DNA from: Pseudomonas graminis
GTDB taxonomy: Bacteria; Pseudomonadota; Gammaproteobacteria; Pseudomonadales; Pseudomonadaceae
Direction of reading: 5' to 3'
DNA: 64,000 nucleotides
Assembly (NCBI RefSeq): GCF_900111735.1
Contig: NZ_FOHW01000008.1
Coordinates: 85,413 to 149,412 of the forward strand
The translations under genes were made by a program, and so were the position numbers. Each line of letters begins with the position of its first letter. Within the stretch, counting starts at the first letter, position 1. Shown piece after piece: positions 16,156-24,402 of the stretch. Under the pieces are notes generated by a model. The model was not told where the DNA came from and did no database searches. It was given only the letters and a program-made list of their open reading frames with translations.

Positions 16156-17706
16156 ATGTCAGCGTCTGCTCAGGCCGCTGTTCTATCTGTCAGTGGTATT
16201 GGCAAAACCTACGCCCAACCCGTACTCGGTGACATCGACCTGACGCTGATGCGCGGGGAAGTGCTGGCCTTGACCGGGGAAAACGGCGCCGGCAAAAGCA
16301 CCCTGTCGAAAATCATCGGCGGCCTGGTCACACCGACCACCGGACAGATGCAGTTCCAGGGGCAATCCTACCAGCCTGCCAGCCGCACCCAGGCCGAAAA
16401 GCTCGGCGTGCGCATGGTCATGCAAGAACTCAATCTGCTGCCGACGCTGTCGGTGGCGGAAAACCTGTTTCTCGATAATCTGCCCAGCCGCGCCGGTTTC
16501 ATCAATCGCCGCAAGCTGCGCGAAGATGCGATCATGGCCATGGCTCAGGTCGGCCTCGAGGCCATCGACCCCGACACGCTGGTCAGCGAACTGGGCATCG
16601 GCCATCAGCAGATGGTCGAAATCGCCCGCAACCTGATCGGCGACTGCCACGTGCTGATTCTTGACGAGCCCACGGCGATGTTGACGGCGCGCGAGGTGGA
16701 AATGCTCTTCGAGCAGATCACTCGCCTGCAGGACCGTGGCGTTTCAATCATTTACATCTCCCACCGCCTGGAAGAACTGGCCCGCGTTGCGCAGCGCATC
16801 GCTGTGCTGCGAGACGGCAAGCTGGTCTGCGTCGACTTCATGGCCAATTACAACAGCGAGCAACTGGTCACGCTGATGGTCGGCCGCGAACTGGGCGAGC
16901 AGATCGATCTGGGCGAGCGCAAGATCGGCGCGGTGGCGTTGTCGGTCAAAGGCTTGAATCGCTCCGACAAGGTCCGCGACGTTTCCTTTGATGTCCGGGC
17001 CGGCGAAATCTTCGGCATTTCCGGTCTGATCGGTGCCGGGCGTACTGAGTTGCTGCGGCTGATTTACGGCGCGGACGTGGCGGACAGCGGCAGCATCGAA
17101 GTGGGCAGTCCGCTGCGCTGCGTGCAGATCAAATCGCCGGTGGACGCCGTGGGGCATGGCATCGCCTTGATCACCGAAGACCGCAAGGGCGAAGGCCTGC
17201 TGCTGTCGCAATCGATCAGCGCCAACATCGCGCTGGGCAACATGGAAGCCATTTCCAGTGCCGGCGTGGTCAACGGCAATTCGGAGATCGCTTTGGCCCA
17301 GCGCCAGGTAGGCGCCATGCGCATTCGCAGTTCCAGCCCGACTCAATTGGTGTCGGAACTCTCCGGCGGCAATCAGCAGAAGGTGGTGATCGGCCGCTGG
17401 CTGGAGCGCGATTGTCAGGTGATGTTATTCGACGAGCCCACGCGCGGCATCGATGTCGGCGCCAAGTTCGACATCTACGCGCTTCTGGGTGAACTGACCC
17501 GTCAGGGCCGGGCGCTGGTGGTGGTTTCCAGTGATCTGCGCGAGTTGATGCTGATCTGCGACCGCATCGGCGTGCTGTCTGCCGGGCGCTTGATCGACAC
17601 CTTCGAGCGCGACACCTGGACCCAAGACGAACTGCTTGCCGCTGCCTTCGCGGGCTATCAAAAACGTGACGCGCTGCTGTCTGAAGCCGCGCCCAGGATC
17701 GACTGA
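16156..17706 (+). CDS. rbsA: Ribose ABC transporter, tandem ATPase
   Basis: 516 residues with two ABC modules. Module 1 has Walker A GENGAGKST and Walker B HVLILDEPTAML. Module 2 has the degenerate Walker A GLIGAGRTE usual in this subfamily, signature LSGGNQQKVVIGRWL and MLFDEPTRGIDVG. It energises RbsC. The ATG at 16156 has GGAG six bases upstream; an in-frame ATG at 16144 would fall inside the hairpin region. The stop overlaps rbsC. Confidence 0.94.
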   Translation: MSASAQAAVLSVSGIGKTYAQPVLGDIDLTLMRGEVLALTGENGAGKSTLSKIIGGLVTPTTGQMQFQGQSYQPASRTQAEKLGVRMVMQELNLLPTLSVAENLFLDNLPSRAGFINRRKLREDAIMAMAQVGLEAIDPDTLVSELGIGHQQMVEIARNLIGDCHVLILDEPTAMLTAREVEMLFEQITRLQDRGVSIIYISHRLEELARVAQRIAVLRDGKLVCVDFMANYNSEQLVTLMVGRELGEQIDLGERKIGAVALSVKGLNRSDKVRDVSFDVRAGEIFGISGLIGAGRTELLRLIYGADVADSGSIEVGSPLRCVQIKSPVDAVGHGIALITEDRKGEGLLLSQSISANIALGNMEAISSAGVVNGNSEIALAQRQVGAMRIRSSSPTQLVSELSGGNQQKVVIGRWLERDCQVMLFDEPTRGIDVGAKFDIYALLGELTRQGRALVVVSSDLRELMLICDRIGVLSAGRLIDTFERDTWTQDELLAAAFAGYQKRDALLSEAAPRID

Positions 17707-18701
17707 TGAAAACTTCTACTACTCCTGCCTCGCTGCCGTCTCCGGGCAAGCGCAGCGGCAACTACTTCGGCCTGGGCACTTACCTGGGGCTGGCAGGCGC
17801 CTTGCTGGCGATGATCGTGCTGTTCTCGTTGCTCAGCGATCATTTCCTCTCGTACGAAACCTTCAGCACCCTGGCCAACCAGATTCCCGACCTGATGGTG
17901 CTGGCGGTCGGCATGACGTTCATCCTGATCATCGGCGGCATCGACCTCTCAGTCGGTTCGGTGCTGGCGCTGGCGGCGTCTGCGGTCAGTGTGGCCATGC
18001 TCGGCTGGGGCTGGGGCGTGTTTCCGTCGGCGTTGCTGGGCATCGCCTGCGCAACGGCGGCCGGCACGCTGACCGGCTCGATCACCGTGGCGTGGCGCAT
18101 TCCCTCGTTCATCGTCTCCCTTGGCGTGCTGGAAATGGCGCGCGGCGTGGCGTACCAGCTGACCGACTCGCGCACCGCGTACATCGGCGACTCCTTCGCG
18201 TGGCTGTCCAATCCCTTTGCGTTCGGTATTTCGCCGTCGTTCGTCATTGCGCTGATCGTCATCTTCGCCGCCCAGGCTGTGCTGACGCGCACCGTGTTCG
18301 GTCGCTACCTCATCGGCATCGGCACCAACGAGGAAGCCGTGCGCCTGGCGGGCATCAACCCCAAGCCTTACAAGATCCTCGTGTTCTCGCTGATGGGCCT
18401 GCTGGCGGGCGTTGCTGCGCTGTTCCAGATTTCACGTCTGGAAGCCGCTGACCCCAACGCCGGTTCCGGCCTGGAGCTGCAAGTCATTGCGGCGGTGGTC
18501 ATCGGCGGCACCAGCCTGATGGGTGGACGCGGTTCGGTGATCAGCACCTTCTTCGGCGTACTGATCATTTCCGTACTGGCGGCAGGGCTGGCGCAGATTG
18601 GCGCGACCGAGCCAACCAAACGCATCATTACCGGCGCCGTGATCGTCGTCGCCGTGGTGCTCGATACCTACCGCAGCAATCGCGCGCGGCGGCGCGGCTG
18701 A
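17706..18701 (+). CDS. rbsC: Ribose ABC transporter, permease
   Basis: 331 residues, about eight to ten hydrophobic segments. BPD_transp_2 motifs: GMTFILIIGGIDLSVGSVLA, LGVLEMARGVAYQLT, GIGTNEEAVRLAGINPK (the cytoplasmic loop contacting the ATPase) and VVIGGTSLMGGRGSV. It starts in the rbsA stop (TGATG), so it is translationally coupled. Inner-membrane ribose channel. Confidence 0.94.
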   Translation: MKTSTTPASLPSPGKRSGNYFGLGTYLGLAGALLAMIVLFSLLSDHFLSYETFSTLANQIPDLMVLAVGMTFILIIGGIDLSVGSVLALAASAVSVAMLGWGWGVFPSALLGIACATAAGTLTGSITVAWRIPSFIVSLGVLEMARGVAYQLTDSRTAYIGDSFAWLSNPFAFGISPSFVIALIVIFAAQAVLTRTVFGRYLIGIGTNEEAVRLAGINPKPYKILVFSLMGLLAGVAALFQISRLEAADPNAGSGLELQVIAAVVIGGTSLMGGRGSVISTFFGVLIISVLAAGLAQIGATEPTKRIITGAVIVVAVVLDTYRSNRARRRG

Positions 18702-18702
18702 C

Positions 18703-19725
18703 ATGGCAACCATCAAGGATGTAGCGGCGATTGCCGGGATTTCCTACACCACGGTGTCACACGTCCTTAACCGCACCCGACCGGTCAGCGAAGCAGTACG
18801 CAAGAAGGTCGAGGCCGCCATCGTGCAGCTGGACTACGTGCCCAGCGCCGTTGCACGGTCGCTGAAGGCCAAGGCCACAGCGACCATCGGCCTGTTGATT
18901 CCCAATGGCATCAACCCGTACTTCGCCGAACTGGCTCGGGGCATCGAGGATTACTGCGAGCGTAACGGCTTCTGCGTGATCCTCTGCAATTCCGATGACA
19001 ATCCCGAAAAGCAGCGCAGCTACCTGCGCGTGCTCCTGGAAAAACGCGTTGACGGCCTGATCGTGTCGTCGGTGGGCGGCGGTGACAGCCTCGTCGAGGG
19101 CTTGTCCGCAGTGCGCACGCCGATGGTCATCGTCGACCGCGACCTGGACGGCGTAACGGCTGATCTGGTGCGCATCGACCATGAGCTGGGCGGGTATCTG
19201 GCGACCTCGCATCTCTTGTCCCTGGGCCACCGGCACATCGCCTGTATTTGCGGCCCGGCGCAGACCAGCGTGGCGAAGATGCGTCTGGCGGGGTATCACC
19301 GCGCCATGCAGGAAGCCTCGATCGACGTGCCGGAAGACTGGGTGGTGGAAAGCGATTTCACCGGCCCCAGTGGCTACCTCGCGGCGGTAAAGCTGCTGGA
19401 GCAGGATCCGCCAACGGCGATTTTCGCGGCCAACGACATGGTCGGCATCGGCGTGCTGCGCGCTGCTGCCGAACGTAACGTGCGGGTGCCAGCCGATCTT
19501 TCGGTGATTGGCTTCGACGACATCCAGATGAGCCAATATGTCTACCCGGCCCTGACCACCGTCGGCCAATCCATTCTGCAACTGGGCGAGCGCGCTGCCG
19601 AAGCGCTGCTGCGGCGGATCTCTTCGCGGGGCGAACCCCCTGTCGAACACCTGATCGTTGCACCGAGCATTGTGCTGCGCGAATCCACCGCGCCTCCACC
19701 CCGGGCATTCACCCAGCTTCGTTGA
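18703..19725 (+). CDS. rbsR: LacI-family ribose operon repressor
   Basis: 340 residues: N-terminal helix-turn-helix ([20 protein letters not shown], then hinge [19 protein letters not shown]) and a periplasmic-binding-protein-like effector domain ([73 protein letters not shown]). It starts one base after rbsC. Expected to bind the palindrome at 15022 and release it with ribose. It sits inside the operon it controls, giving autoregulation. Confidence 0.92.
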   Translation: MATIKDVAAIAGISYTTVSHVLNRTRPVSEAVRKKVEAAIVQLDYVPSAVARSLKAKATATIGLLIPNGINPYFAELARGIEDYCERNGFCVILCNSDDNPEKQRSYLRVLLEKRVDGLIVSSVGGGDSLVEGLSAVRTPMVIVDRDLDGVTADLVRIDHELGGYLATSHLLSLGHRHIACICGPAQTSVAKMRLAGYHRAMQEASIDVPEDWVVESDFTGPSGYLAAVKLLEQDPPTAIFAANDMVGIGVLRAAAERNVRVPADLSVIGFDDIQMSQYVYPALTTVGQSILQLGERAAEALLRRISSRGEPPVEHLIVAPSIVLRESTAPPPRAFTQLR

Positions 19726-19726
19726 G

Positions 19727-19743
19727 CCGGGCGCTTTGCCCGG
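19727..19743 (+). other. Small hairpin between rbsR and rbsK
   Basis: CCGGGC-GCTTT-GCCCGG immediately after the rbsR stop, without a T run. A weak pause or attenuation site is possible; complete termination is unlikely because rbsK and rbsD follow. Confidence 0.4.
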
Positions 19744-19784
19744 TCTAAAACAGTGTTCTGAAAGCGTTCTGAAGAGTAGACGTC

Positions 19785-20723
19785 ATGCAAGCAAAAGTAG
19801 TGATAGTGGGCAGCCTGAACATGGACCTGGTAACGCGTGCGCCGCGTTTGCCGCGAGCCGGAGAAACCCTGGCGGGGCAGTCGTTCGTCACTGTACCGGG
19901 CGGCAAGGGCGCCAATCAGGCCGTGGCGGCGGCGCGACTGGGCGCCAGTGTCGCCATGGTCGGCTGCGTCGGCGATGACGCCTATGGCGAGCAGCTTCGC
20001 TCCGCGCTGCTGGCCGAAGGCATCGATTGTCAGGCAGTGACCCGCATTGGCGGAGAGTCCACCGGCGTCGCCTTGATCGTCGTCGATGACAGCAGCCAGA
20101 ATGCAATTGTCATCGTGGCCGGCGGCAATGGCCACGTAACCGCCTCCGTGGTGGACAGCTTCGACGCCTTGCTGTCCCAGGCTGAAGTCATCATCTGCCA
20201 GCTCGAAGTGCCGCTCGACACTGTCGGCCATGTGCTCAAGCGCGGCCATGAACTGGGCAAGACCGTGATCCTCAACCCGGCGCCGGCCAGTGGCCCGCTG
20301 CCAGCTGAATGGTTCGCCTGGATTGATTACCTGATTCCCAATGAAAGCGAGGCAACCGCCTTGACCGATATTCCGGTAGACAGCACCGCCAGCGCAGACG
20401 CTGCCGCCTCGGCATTGCTCGCGGCTGGTGTGAGCAAAGTCATCGTCACGCTGGGCGAGCAGGGCGCCTTGTTTGCCAGCAAAACGCGTTCCGAGCACTT
20501 CCCGGCGCCGAAGGTCCAGCCTGTTGACACCACGGCAGCGGGCGATACCTTCGTCGGCGGTTTTGCAGCGGCTCTGGCCGACGGCAAGTCCGAATCTGAA
20601 GCCATTCGCTTCGGCCAGGTCGCAGCGGCACTGTCCGTGACCCGCTCCGGCGCGCAGCCTTCCATTCCTACGTTCGCCGAGGTTCAGGCCTCTGCTGCAC
20701 CCGCACAGGGCCATCAATCATGA
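19785..20723 (+). CDS. rbsK: Ribokinase
   Basis: 312 residues of the PfkB fold. It phosphorylates D-ribose to ribose 5-phosphate in the cytoplasm. Motifs: [20 protein letters not shown] at the N terminus, [15 protein letters not shown] (PfkB signature 1), [12 protein letters not shown], and [17 protein letters not shown] (signature 2, with the catalytic Asp in AAGD). Length is normal. The stop overlaps the rbsD start by four bases (ATGA). Confidence 0.94.
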   Translation: MQAKVVIVGSLNMDLVTRAPRLPRAGETLAGQSFVTVPGGKGANQAVAAARLGASVAMVGCVGDDAYGEQLRSALLAEGIDCQAVTRIGGESTGVALIVVDDSSQNAIVIVAGGNGHVTASVVDSFDALLSQAEVIICQLEVPLDTVGHVLKRGHELGKTVILNPAPASGPLPAEWFAWIDYLIPNESEATALTDIPVDSTASADAAASALLAAGVSKVIVTLGEQGALFASKTRSEHFPAPKVQPVDTTAAGDTFVGGFAAALADGKSESEAIRFGQVAAALSVTRSGAQPSIPTFAEVQASAAPAQGHQS

Positions 20724-21124
20724 AAAAAACACCCTTGCTCAACATCGCCTTGTCCCGCGCCATCGCATCTCTGGGCCATGGCGACATTCTGATGATCGTC
20801 GATGCGGGCATGCCCGTGCCGGCCGGCGTCGAACTGATCGACCTGGCACTCACACACGGAGTGCCCGACTTCCTCAGCGTGCTGAACGTGGTGCTGACCG
20901 AGATGCAGGTCGAGAGTCATGTCCTGGCCGAAGAGATGCTGTCGAAACAGCCTCCAGCCCTGGCTACAGTCACGGCCTTGCATGCGTCGGGCGGGCTGGG
21001 CGAGCAGCGCCTGGTGAGTCATGACGCGCTGAAACACCTCAGCCGTGGCGCTCGGGCTATCATTCGCACCGGCGAATGCCAGCCATACACCAACATCGCG
21101 TTGGTGGCGGGCGTGGTTTTTTAA
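20720..21124 (+). CDS. rbsD: D-ribose pyranase
   Basis: 134 residues, typical for RbsD, which converts beta-pyranose ribose to the furanose used by ribokinase. The family start [22 protein letters not shown], the loop VDAGMPVP, and the terminal [17 protein letters not shown] are all present; His in GHGD is the expected catalytic residue. Coupled to rbsK by an ATGA overlap. Confidence 0.93.
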   Translation: MKKTPLLNIALSRAIASLGHGDILMIVDAGMPVPAGVELIDLALTHGVPDFLSVLNVVLTEMQVESHVLAEEMLSKQPPALATVTALHASGGLGEQRLVSHDALKHLSRGARAIIRTGECQPYTNIALVAGVVF

Positions 21125-21166
21125 CGTCGATTTTTTATTTTCAGCAGTCAGGAACAAGGAGTTCCC

Positions 21167-22195
21167 ATGAATACAACCCGTCATCTTTTCACCGGACTGA
21201 TCAGGAGTGCCGCGCTGTTGGCCATTTTATCCGCCACGTCGGTGCATGCCGCCGAGAAGCGCGACGTGATCATCGATACCGACCCGGGCGCCGACGACGT
21301 TGTCGCGTTGCTGCTGGCGCTGGCGTCACCGCAAGAACTGAATGTCATGGCAATCACCACCGTGGCGGGCAACGTGCGCATCGACAAGACCTCGCGTAAC
21401 GCACGGTTGGCACGGGAGTGGGCTGGTCGCGAAGAGGTGCCGGTTTACGCCGGTGCAGGCCGCCCGCTGGTGCGCACGCCGATCTACGCCGAGAACATCC
21501 ATGGCAAGGAAGGCCTTCCCGGCGTAGAAGTGCACGAGCCGAAAAAGCCATTGGCTGAAGGCAATGCCGTGCAATACCTGGTCGACACCTTACGGAAGGC
21601 GGCGCCCCACAGCATCACCATCGCCATGCTCGGCCCGCAGACCAATCTGGCGCTGGCGCTGATTCAAGCGCCGGACATCACCCAGGGGATCAAGGAAGTG
21701 GTGGTCATGGGCGGCGCCCACTTCAATGGCGGCAACATCACCCCCGTGGCCGAGTTCAATATCTACGCCGATCCCGATGCGGCGAAGGTCGTGCTGGCCA
21801 GCGGTGTGAAGCTGACCTACGTGCCGCTGGACGTCACCCACAAGATCCTCACCAGCGAAGCGCGGCTCAAGCAGATCGATGGCCTGAACAATAAGGCCGG
21901 CAAGCTGGTCAGCGACATTCTCAACGAGTACGTCAAGGCTGACATGGTCCATTACGGCCTGCCCGGCGGGCCGGTACATGATGCGAGCGTGATCGCCTGG
22001 CTGATCAAGCCGGAGCTGTTCAGCGGCAGACAGGTCAATCTGGTGATCGACAACCGTGAAGGCGTCACCCACGGCCAGACCATTGCTGACTGGTACGACA
22101 CCCTCGCTCAGAACAAAAATGTGTTCTGGGTCGAAAACGGCGATGCTCAGGGCTTTTTTGACCTGCTGACCCAGCGCCTCGGTCTTTTGAAGTAA
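21167..22195 (+). CDS. Exported inosine/uridine-type nucleoside hydrolase
   Basis: 342 residues: Sec signal peptide (LLAILSATSVHA-AEKR), then a nucleoside hydrolase domain. The Ca2+-binding signature DVIIDTDPGADDVVALLLAL is followed by TTVAGNV, MLGPQTNLALAL, VVMGGAHFNGGNITPVAEFN and a C-terminal HDASVIAWL. It cleaves ribonucleosides to base and ribose; export places this in the periplasm, where RbsB can capture the ribose. It begins 42 bases after rbsD with a strong AAGGAG and no terminator between, so it is probably part of the operon. Exact base preference unknown. Confidence 0.9.
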   Translation: MNTTRHLFTGLIRSAALLAILSATSVHAAEKRDVIIDTDPGADDVVALLLALASPQELNVMAITTVAGNVRIDKTSRNARLAREWAGREEVPVYAGAGRPLVRTPIYAENIHGKEGLPGVEVHEPKKPLAEGNAVQYLVDTLRKAAPHSITIAMLGPQTNLALALIQAPDITQGIKEVVVMGGAHFNGGNITPVAEFNIYADPDAAKVVLASGVKLTYVPLDVTHKILTSEARLKQIDGLNNKAGKLVSDILNEYVKADMVHYGLPGGPVHDASVIAWLIKPELFSGRQVNLVIDNREGVTHGQTIADWYDTLAQNKNVFWVENGDAQGFFDLLTQRLGLLK

Positions 22196-22210
22196 ATCAG
22201 CCGTGCTGCG

Positions 22211-22233
22211 CCGCGCGGCATCCCGTCGCGCGG
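22211..22233 (+). terminator. GC hairpin after the nucleoside hydrolase gene
   Basis: CCGCGCG and CGCGCGG arms around a 9-base loop, 15 bases after the stop; no T run. Weak terminator candidate at the end of the ribose operon. Confidence 0.4.
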
Positions 22234-22257
22234 TGCAGAGTAACGAGAGCGCAAGCC

Positions 22258-22562
22258 GTGTCTATCGATCTTAATAATCCCGATTCCTTTACCCACGACG
22301 CGGTCCGGCAAATGATCGCGGCTGCACGGGATGGCGTGCACAACCAGCTGCGCGTCGGTCGCGACGGCCGCGCGTGGATCTCCAGCGACGCGGTGGCGGC
22401 GTGGACATCGGCGGGCTGCTGTTTCGCCTGGAAACCTGGGCTGCGGGGTCAGGGTGCGTCGGGCCGGTTGCGGCCAGCGATGCGGTCTGGGTGACGCAGA
22501 TCTACAACGCCCTTCGCGATAACTGGGCCAACCCCGCCACGGACTACGTCGACGTCTATTGA
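22258..22562 (+). pseudogene. Frameshifted small protein gene
   Basis: Translation from GTG 22258 gives SIDLNNPDSFTHDAVRQMIA ... GRAWISSDAVA. The continuation of the same protein style (VDIGGLLFRLETWAAGSG ... WVTQIYNALRDNWANPATDY) is in the -1 frame, ending at 22562. The switch falls at about 22390-22405 in the GC-repeat GCGGTGGCGGCGTGG. Read through, the product would be about 101 residues, soluble, acidic at the C terminus. One missing base would explain it: a true mutation, a sequencing error or, less likely, programmed slippage. Family not recognised. Confidence 0.6.
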
Positions 22563-22768
22563 GTTGCGCTCGTCCTGTGCAGCGCGTCCTGCGGGCACGG
22601 CTTTAACGTTTTGTCACGATTGATTGCGCCCGGCAGACGATGCCTGGGGCAGACTCCTGCGCTGCCTGCGACGGGGCGCGCTTGCGTGGCCTGGCCCGGG
22701 CTTGGCGAAACGAAGCCGCTCGACCGCTGTCGCAGAGGTTCAGCTTTGGAAAAACGTTAGGAGGTTGT

Positions 22769-23107
22769 ATGCCCTGGAAATATGCATCATCGGGTCTGGT
22801 GCTCGCCGCAGCGCTGCTGGCCGGTTGCAGCAGCATGTCGCAGTCTTCGAGTCAGCCTGAGGAGGGCGTCGCCAGTTCCCCGGCCAGCTCCGTCGACGGC
22901 TACGCCCGGTGTGATGCAGCAGCGGTGCAGTTCGCCGTTGGCAAGCCGGCGTCAGCCGCATTGCTGGATCAGGCCAAGGTCAAGGCCGGCGCGCAGACGG
23001 CCAGGGTGCTCGGTCCCCATGACATGGTCACGCTGGAATACCGCTCGGATCGTCTGAACCTGAACACCGATGATTCAGGGAAGGTAAACCGTGTCAATTG
23101 CGGGTAA
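22769..23107 (+). CDS. I78-family peptidase inhibitor-like lipoprotein
   Basis: 112 residues: lipobox LLAG-C, a Ser-rich linker, then an inhibitor_I78-like domain (YARCDAAAVQFAVGKPASAALLDQAK ending LNLNTDDSGKVNRVNCG, shown in part). The two Cys of the domain probably pair. I78 members inhibit serine proteases such as subtilisin or elastase; an outer-membrane or periplasmic protective role is inference. AGGAGG precedes the ATG at 22769. Confidence 0.82.
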   Translation: MPWKYASSGLVLAAALLAGCSSMSQSSSQPEEGVASSPASSVDGYARCDAAAVQFAVGKPASAALLDQAKVKAGAQTARVLGPHDMVTLEYRSDRLNLNTDDSGKVNRVNCG

Positions 23108-23134
23108 CGTCACCGCAAGATGAAATCGCAGGCA

Positions 23135-23166
23135 TAAAAAAACCCCGTCAGTGACGGGGTTTTTTC
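23135..23166. terminator. Bidirectional Rho-independent terminator
   Basis: AAAAAAACCCCGTCA-G-TGACGGGGTTTTTT: symmetrical stem with A and T runs, placed between convergent genes (I78 lipoprotein and cold-shock gene). It should act in both directions. Confidence 0.93.
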
Positions 23167-23178
23167 AGATCGCTGGGA

Positions 23179-23391
23179 TTACTCCGCGCGAACCTGAGCA
23201 GCTTGCATGCCCTTTTGGCCTTTCTCAGCCACGAAGGAAACAGTCTGGCCTTCTTTCAAGCTTTTGAAACCGTCGGATTCAATGGCTTTGAAATGTACAA
23301 AAAGGTCGTCGCCGCCACCCTGTGGGGTGATGAAGCCGAAGCCTTTTTCATCGTTGAACCATTTTACGGTGCCGGATTGGCGATTAGACAT
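23179..23391 (-). CDS. cspA: Cold-shock domain protein (CspA/CapB type)
   Basis: 70 residues, one cold-shock domain: [20 protein letters not shown] contains RNP1 (KGFGFI), and LFVHF is RNP2. Binds single-stranded RNA/DNA and melts RNA structure. GGAG precedes the ATG. Pseudomonads have several paralogues (CspA, CapA, CapB), and which one this is cannot be settled here; the symbol denotes the family. The long upstream stretch up to 23688 is consistent with the extended 5' UTR of cold-shock genes. Confidence 0.92.
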   Translation of the reverse strand: MSNRQSGTVKWFNDEKGFGFITPQGGGDDLFVHFKAIESDGFKSLKEGQTVSFVAEKGQKGMQAAQVRAE

Positions 23392-23688
23392 GGTGTATCT
23401 CCAGGAACATAATTTTCAGTAGTGCTGTGTTGCTCAGGCCAACTGGGCACACGAGCGCTATCATAGTCGAATTGTGTGAATGCTGGACTTTTTCAATTAG
23501 AACTTTGCGTCAGCATCTTCGATATAACGCTCCAAATGGGCCTTTCAGGCCTGTTCTGCCCCGTTGGCGCGTTTGGCAGCGAACCTTCTCATCAGCCCTG
23601 AAACCCGCTGAATTCGCGGGCTTCAGGGTCGTGGCCGCTACCTGTTTCTTTACGCCCCGGTCGGGCGCATCAAGGAAATGTAAATTTT
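23392..23688. other. 297-base region upstream of the cold-shock gene
   Basis: Probable promoter and long 5' UTR of the cold-shock gene (minus strand). It contains a large inverted repeat at 23596-23628: CCCTGAAACCCGC and GCGGGCTTCAGGG arms, 12 of 13 matching, 7-base loop. That may form in the leader or act as terminator of the gene ending at 23689. Confidence 0.5.
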
Positions 23689-24003
23689 TTATTTTTTGCC
23701 GTTCAGGCAGTTTTTGCTGACTGCAGCCTGCAGGCGAGAGGTCATATCGGTACTGGGAGGCGTCGTTTTGTCATTCAGCGACGCGATCTCCTTATCCGAG
23801 AAATTCTGATTGATCTGCTGAGCGCCGCACTCGCAATGCGCTTTGACGGCGCTCGCGTCCATCGATGGATTGCTCTGGGCGGCTGCAGTGGTGCATTCGT
23901 TCATGTAGCTGGTCTTGGTCTTCGCATCCATCGCGGCATGAGCGCTGAGGGGCAGGGTCAGGGCCAGCGGGGCGAGGAGGGCGGCAACGCGTAGAAGCTT
24001 CAT
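23689..24003 (-). CDS. Small exported four-cysteine protein
   Basis: 104 residues: signal peptide (MKLLRVAALLAPLALTLPLSAHA), then a helical domain with cysteines in MNECTTAAA, VKAHCECGAQQ and SKNCLNGKK, so two disulfides are possible. Probably periplasmic. The pattern recalls small exported cysteine-rich proteins of pseudomonads without a known role. The ATG at 24003 has AGGAAT nearby; the longer frame to 24144 places a basic tail before the signal and is rejected. Confidence 0.7.
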   Translation of the reverse strand: MKLLRVAALLAPLALTLPLSAHAAMDAKTKTSYMNECTTAAAQSNPSMDASAVKAHCECGAQQINQNFSDKEIASLNDKTTPPSTDMTSRLQAAVSKNCLNGKK

Positions 24004-24305
24004 GGTGGATTCCTTTATGTCGGTTTTGTCGTTGGGCCGTCGAGGTTTCCGGCCTTGAACATGTACTACCGATAATCTGAGGCCTTCGACGCGCACCAGT
24101 TCCGTGGACCTCGCCACGTGCGGCTCGGTCGCCGTAAGGCACAAGCCACCTTCTACCGTTTAGCTGACCCCGCCGTAACCCTGTGATAGCATGCGCGCCT
24201 GCAGATTAGCTCGCATCTGGCGGGGCCCCGTTGCCCTGCTGCAAGTTCTGTCGATTTCGTAAGTTCCAGTCACTCTGGTTCGGTCTTCAGGTTGGCCTTC
24301 GGGCT

Positions 24306-24383
24306 CCTGCCACTGTGAGGCAGGCATACCACCGAATCGCGTACTGGCTCTATCCCACCCACGTGACCTTTGGTAGGGGTCAC
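24306..24383 (+). promoter_or_regulatory. thrS leader: two tRNA-Thr anticodon-arm-like hairpins
   Basis: Hairpin A (24306-24324) is CCTGCC-ACTGTGA-GGCAGG with UGU at the anticodon position of a 7-base loop. Hairpin B (24363-24383) is GTGACC(T)-TTGGTAG-(G)GGTCAC, a 7-base loop reading U-U-GGU-A-G: invariant U33, the Thr anticodon GGU and a purine at 37. Hairpin B ends six bases before the purine-rich ribosome-binding site of thrS. In E. coli threonyl-tRNA synthetase represses its own translation by binding two such mimics in the leader; the same control is inferred here. Confidence 0.6.
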
Positions 24384-24402
24384 CACTAGGAGAGGAGGCG
24401 CC

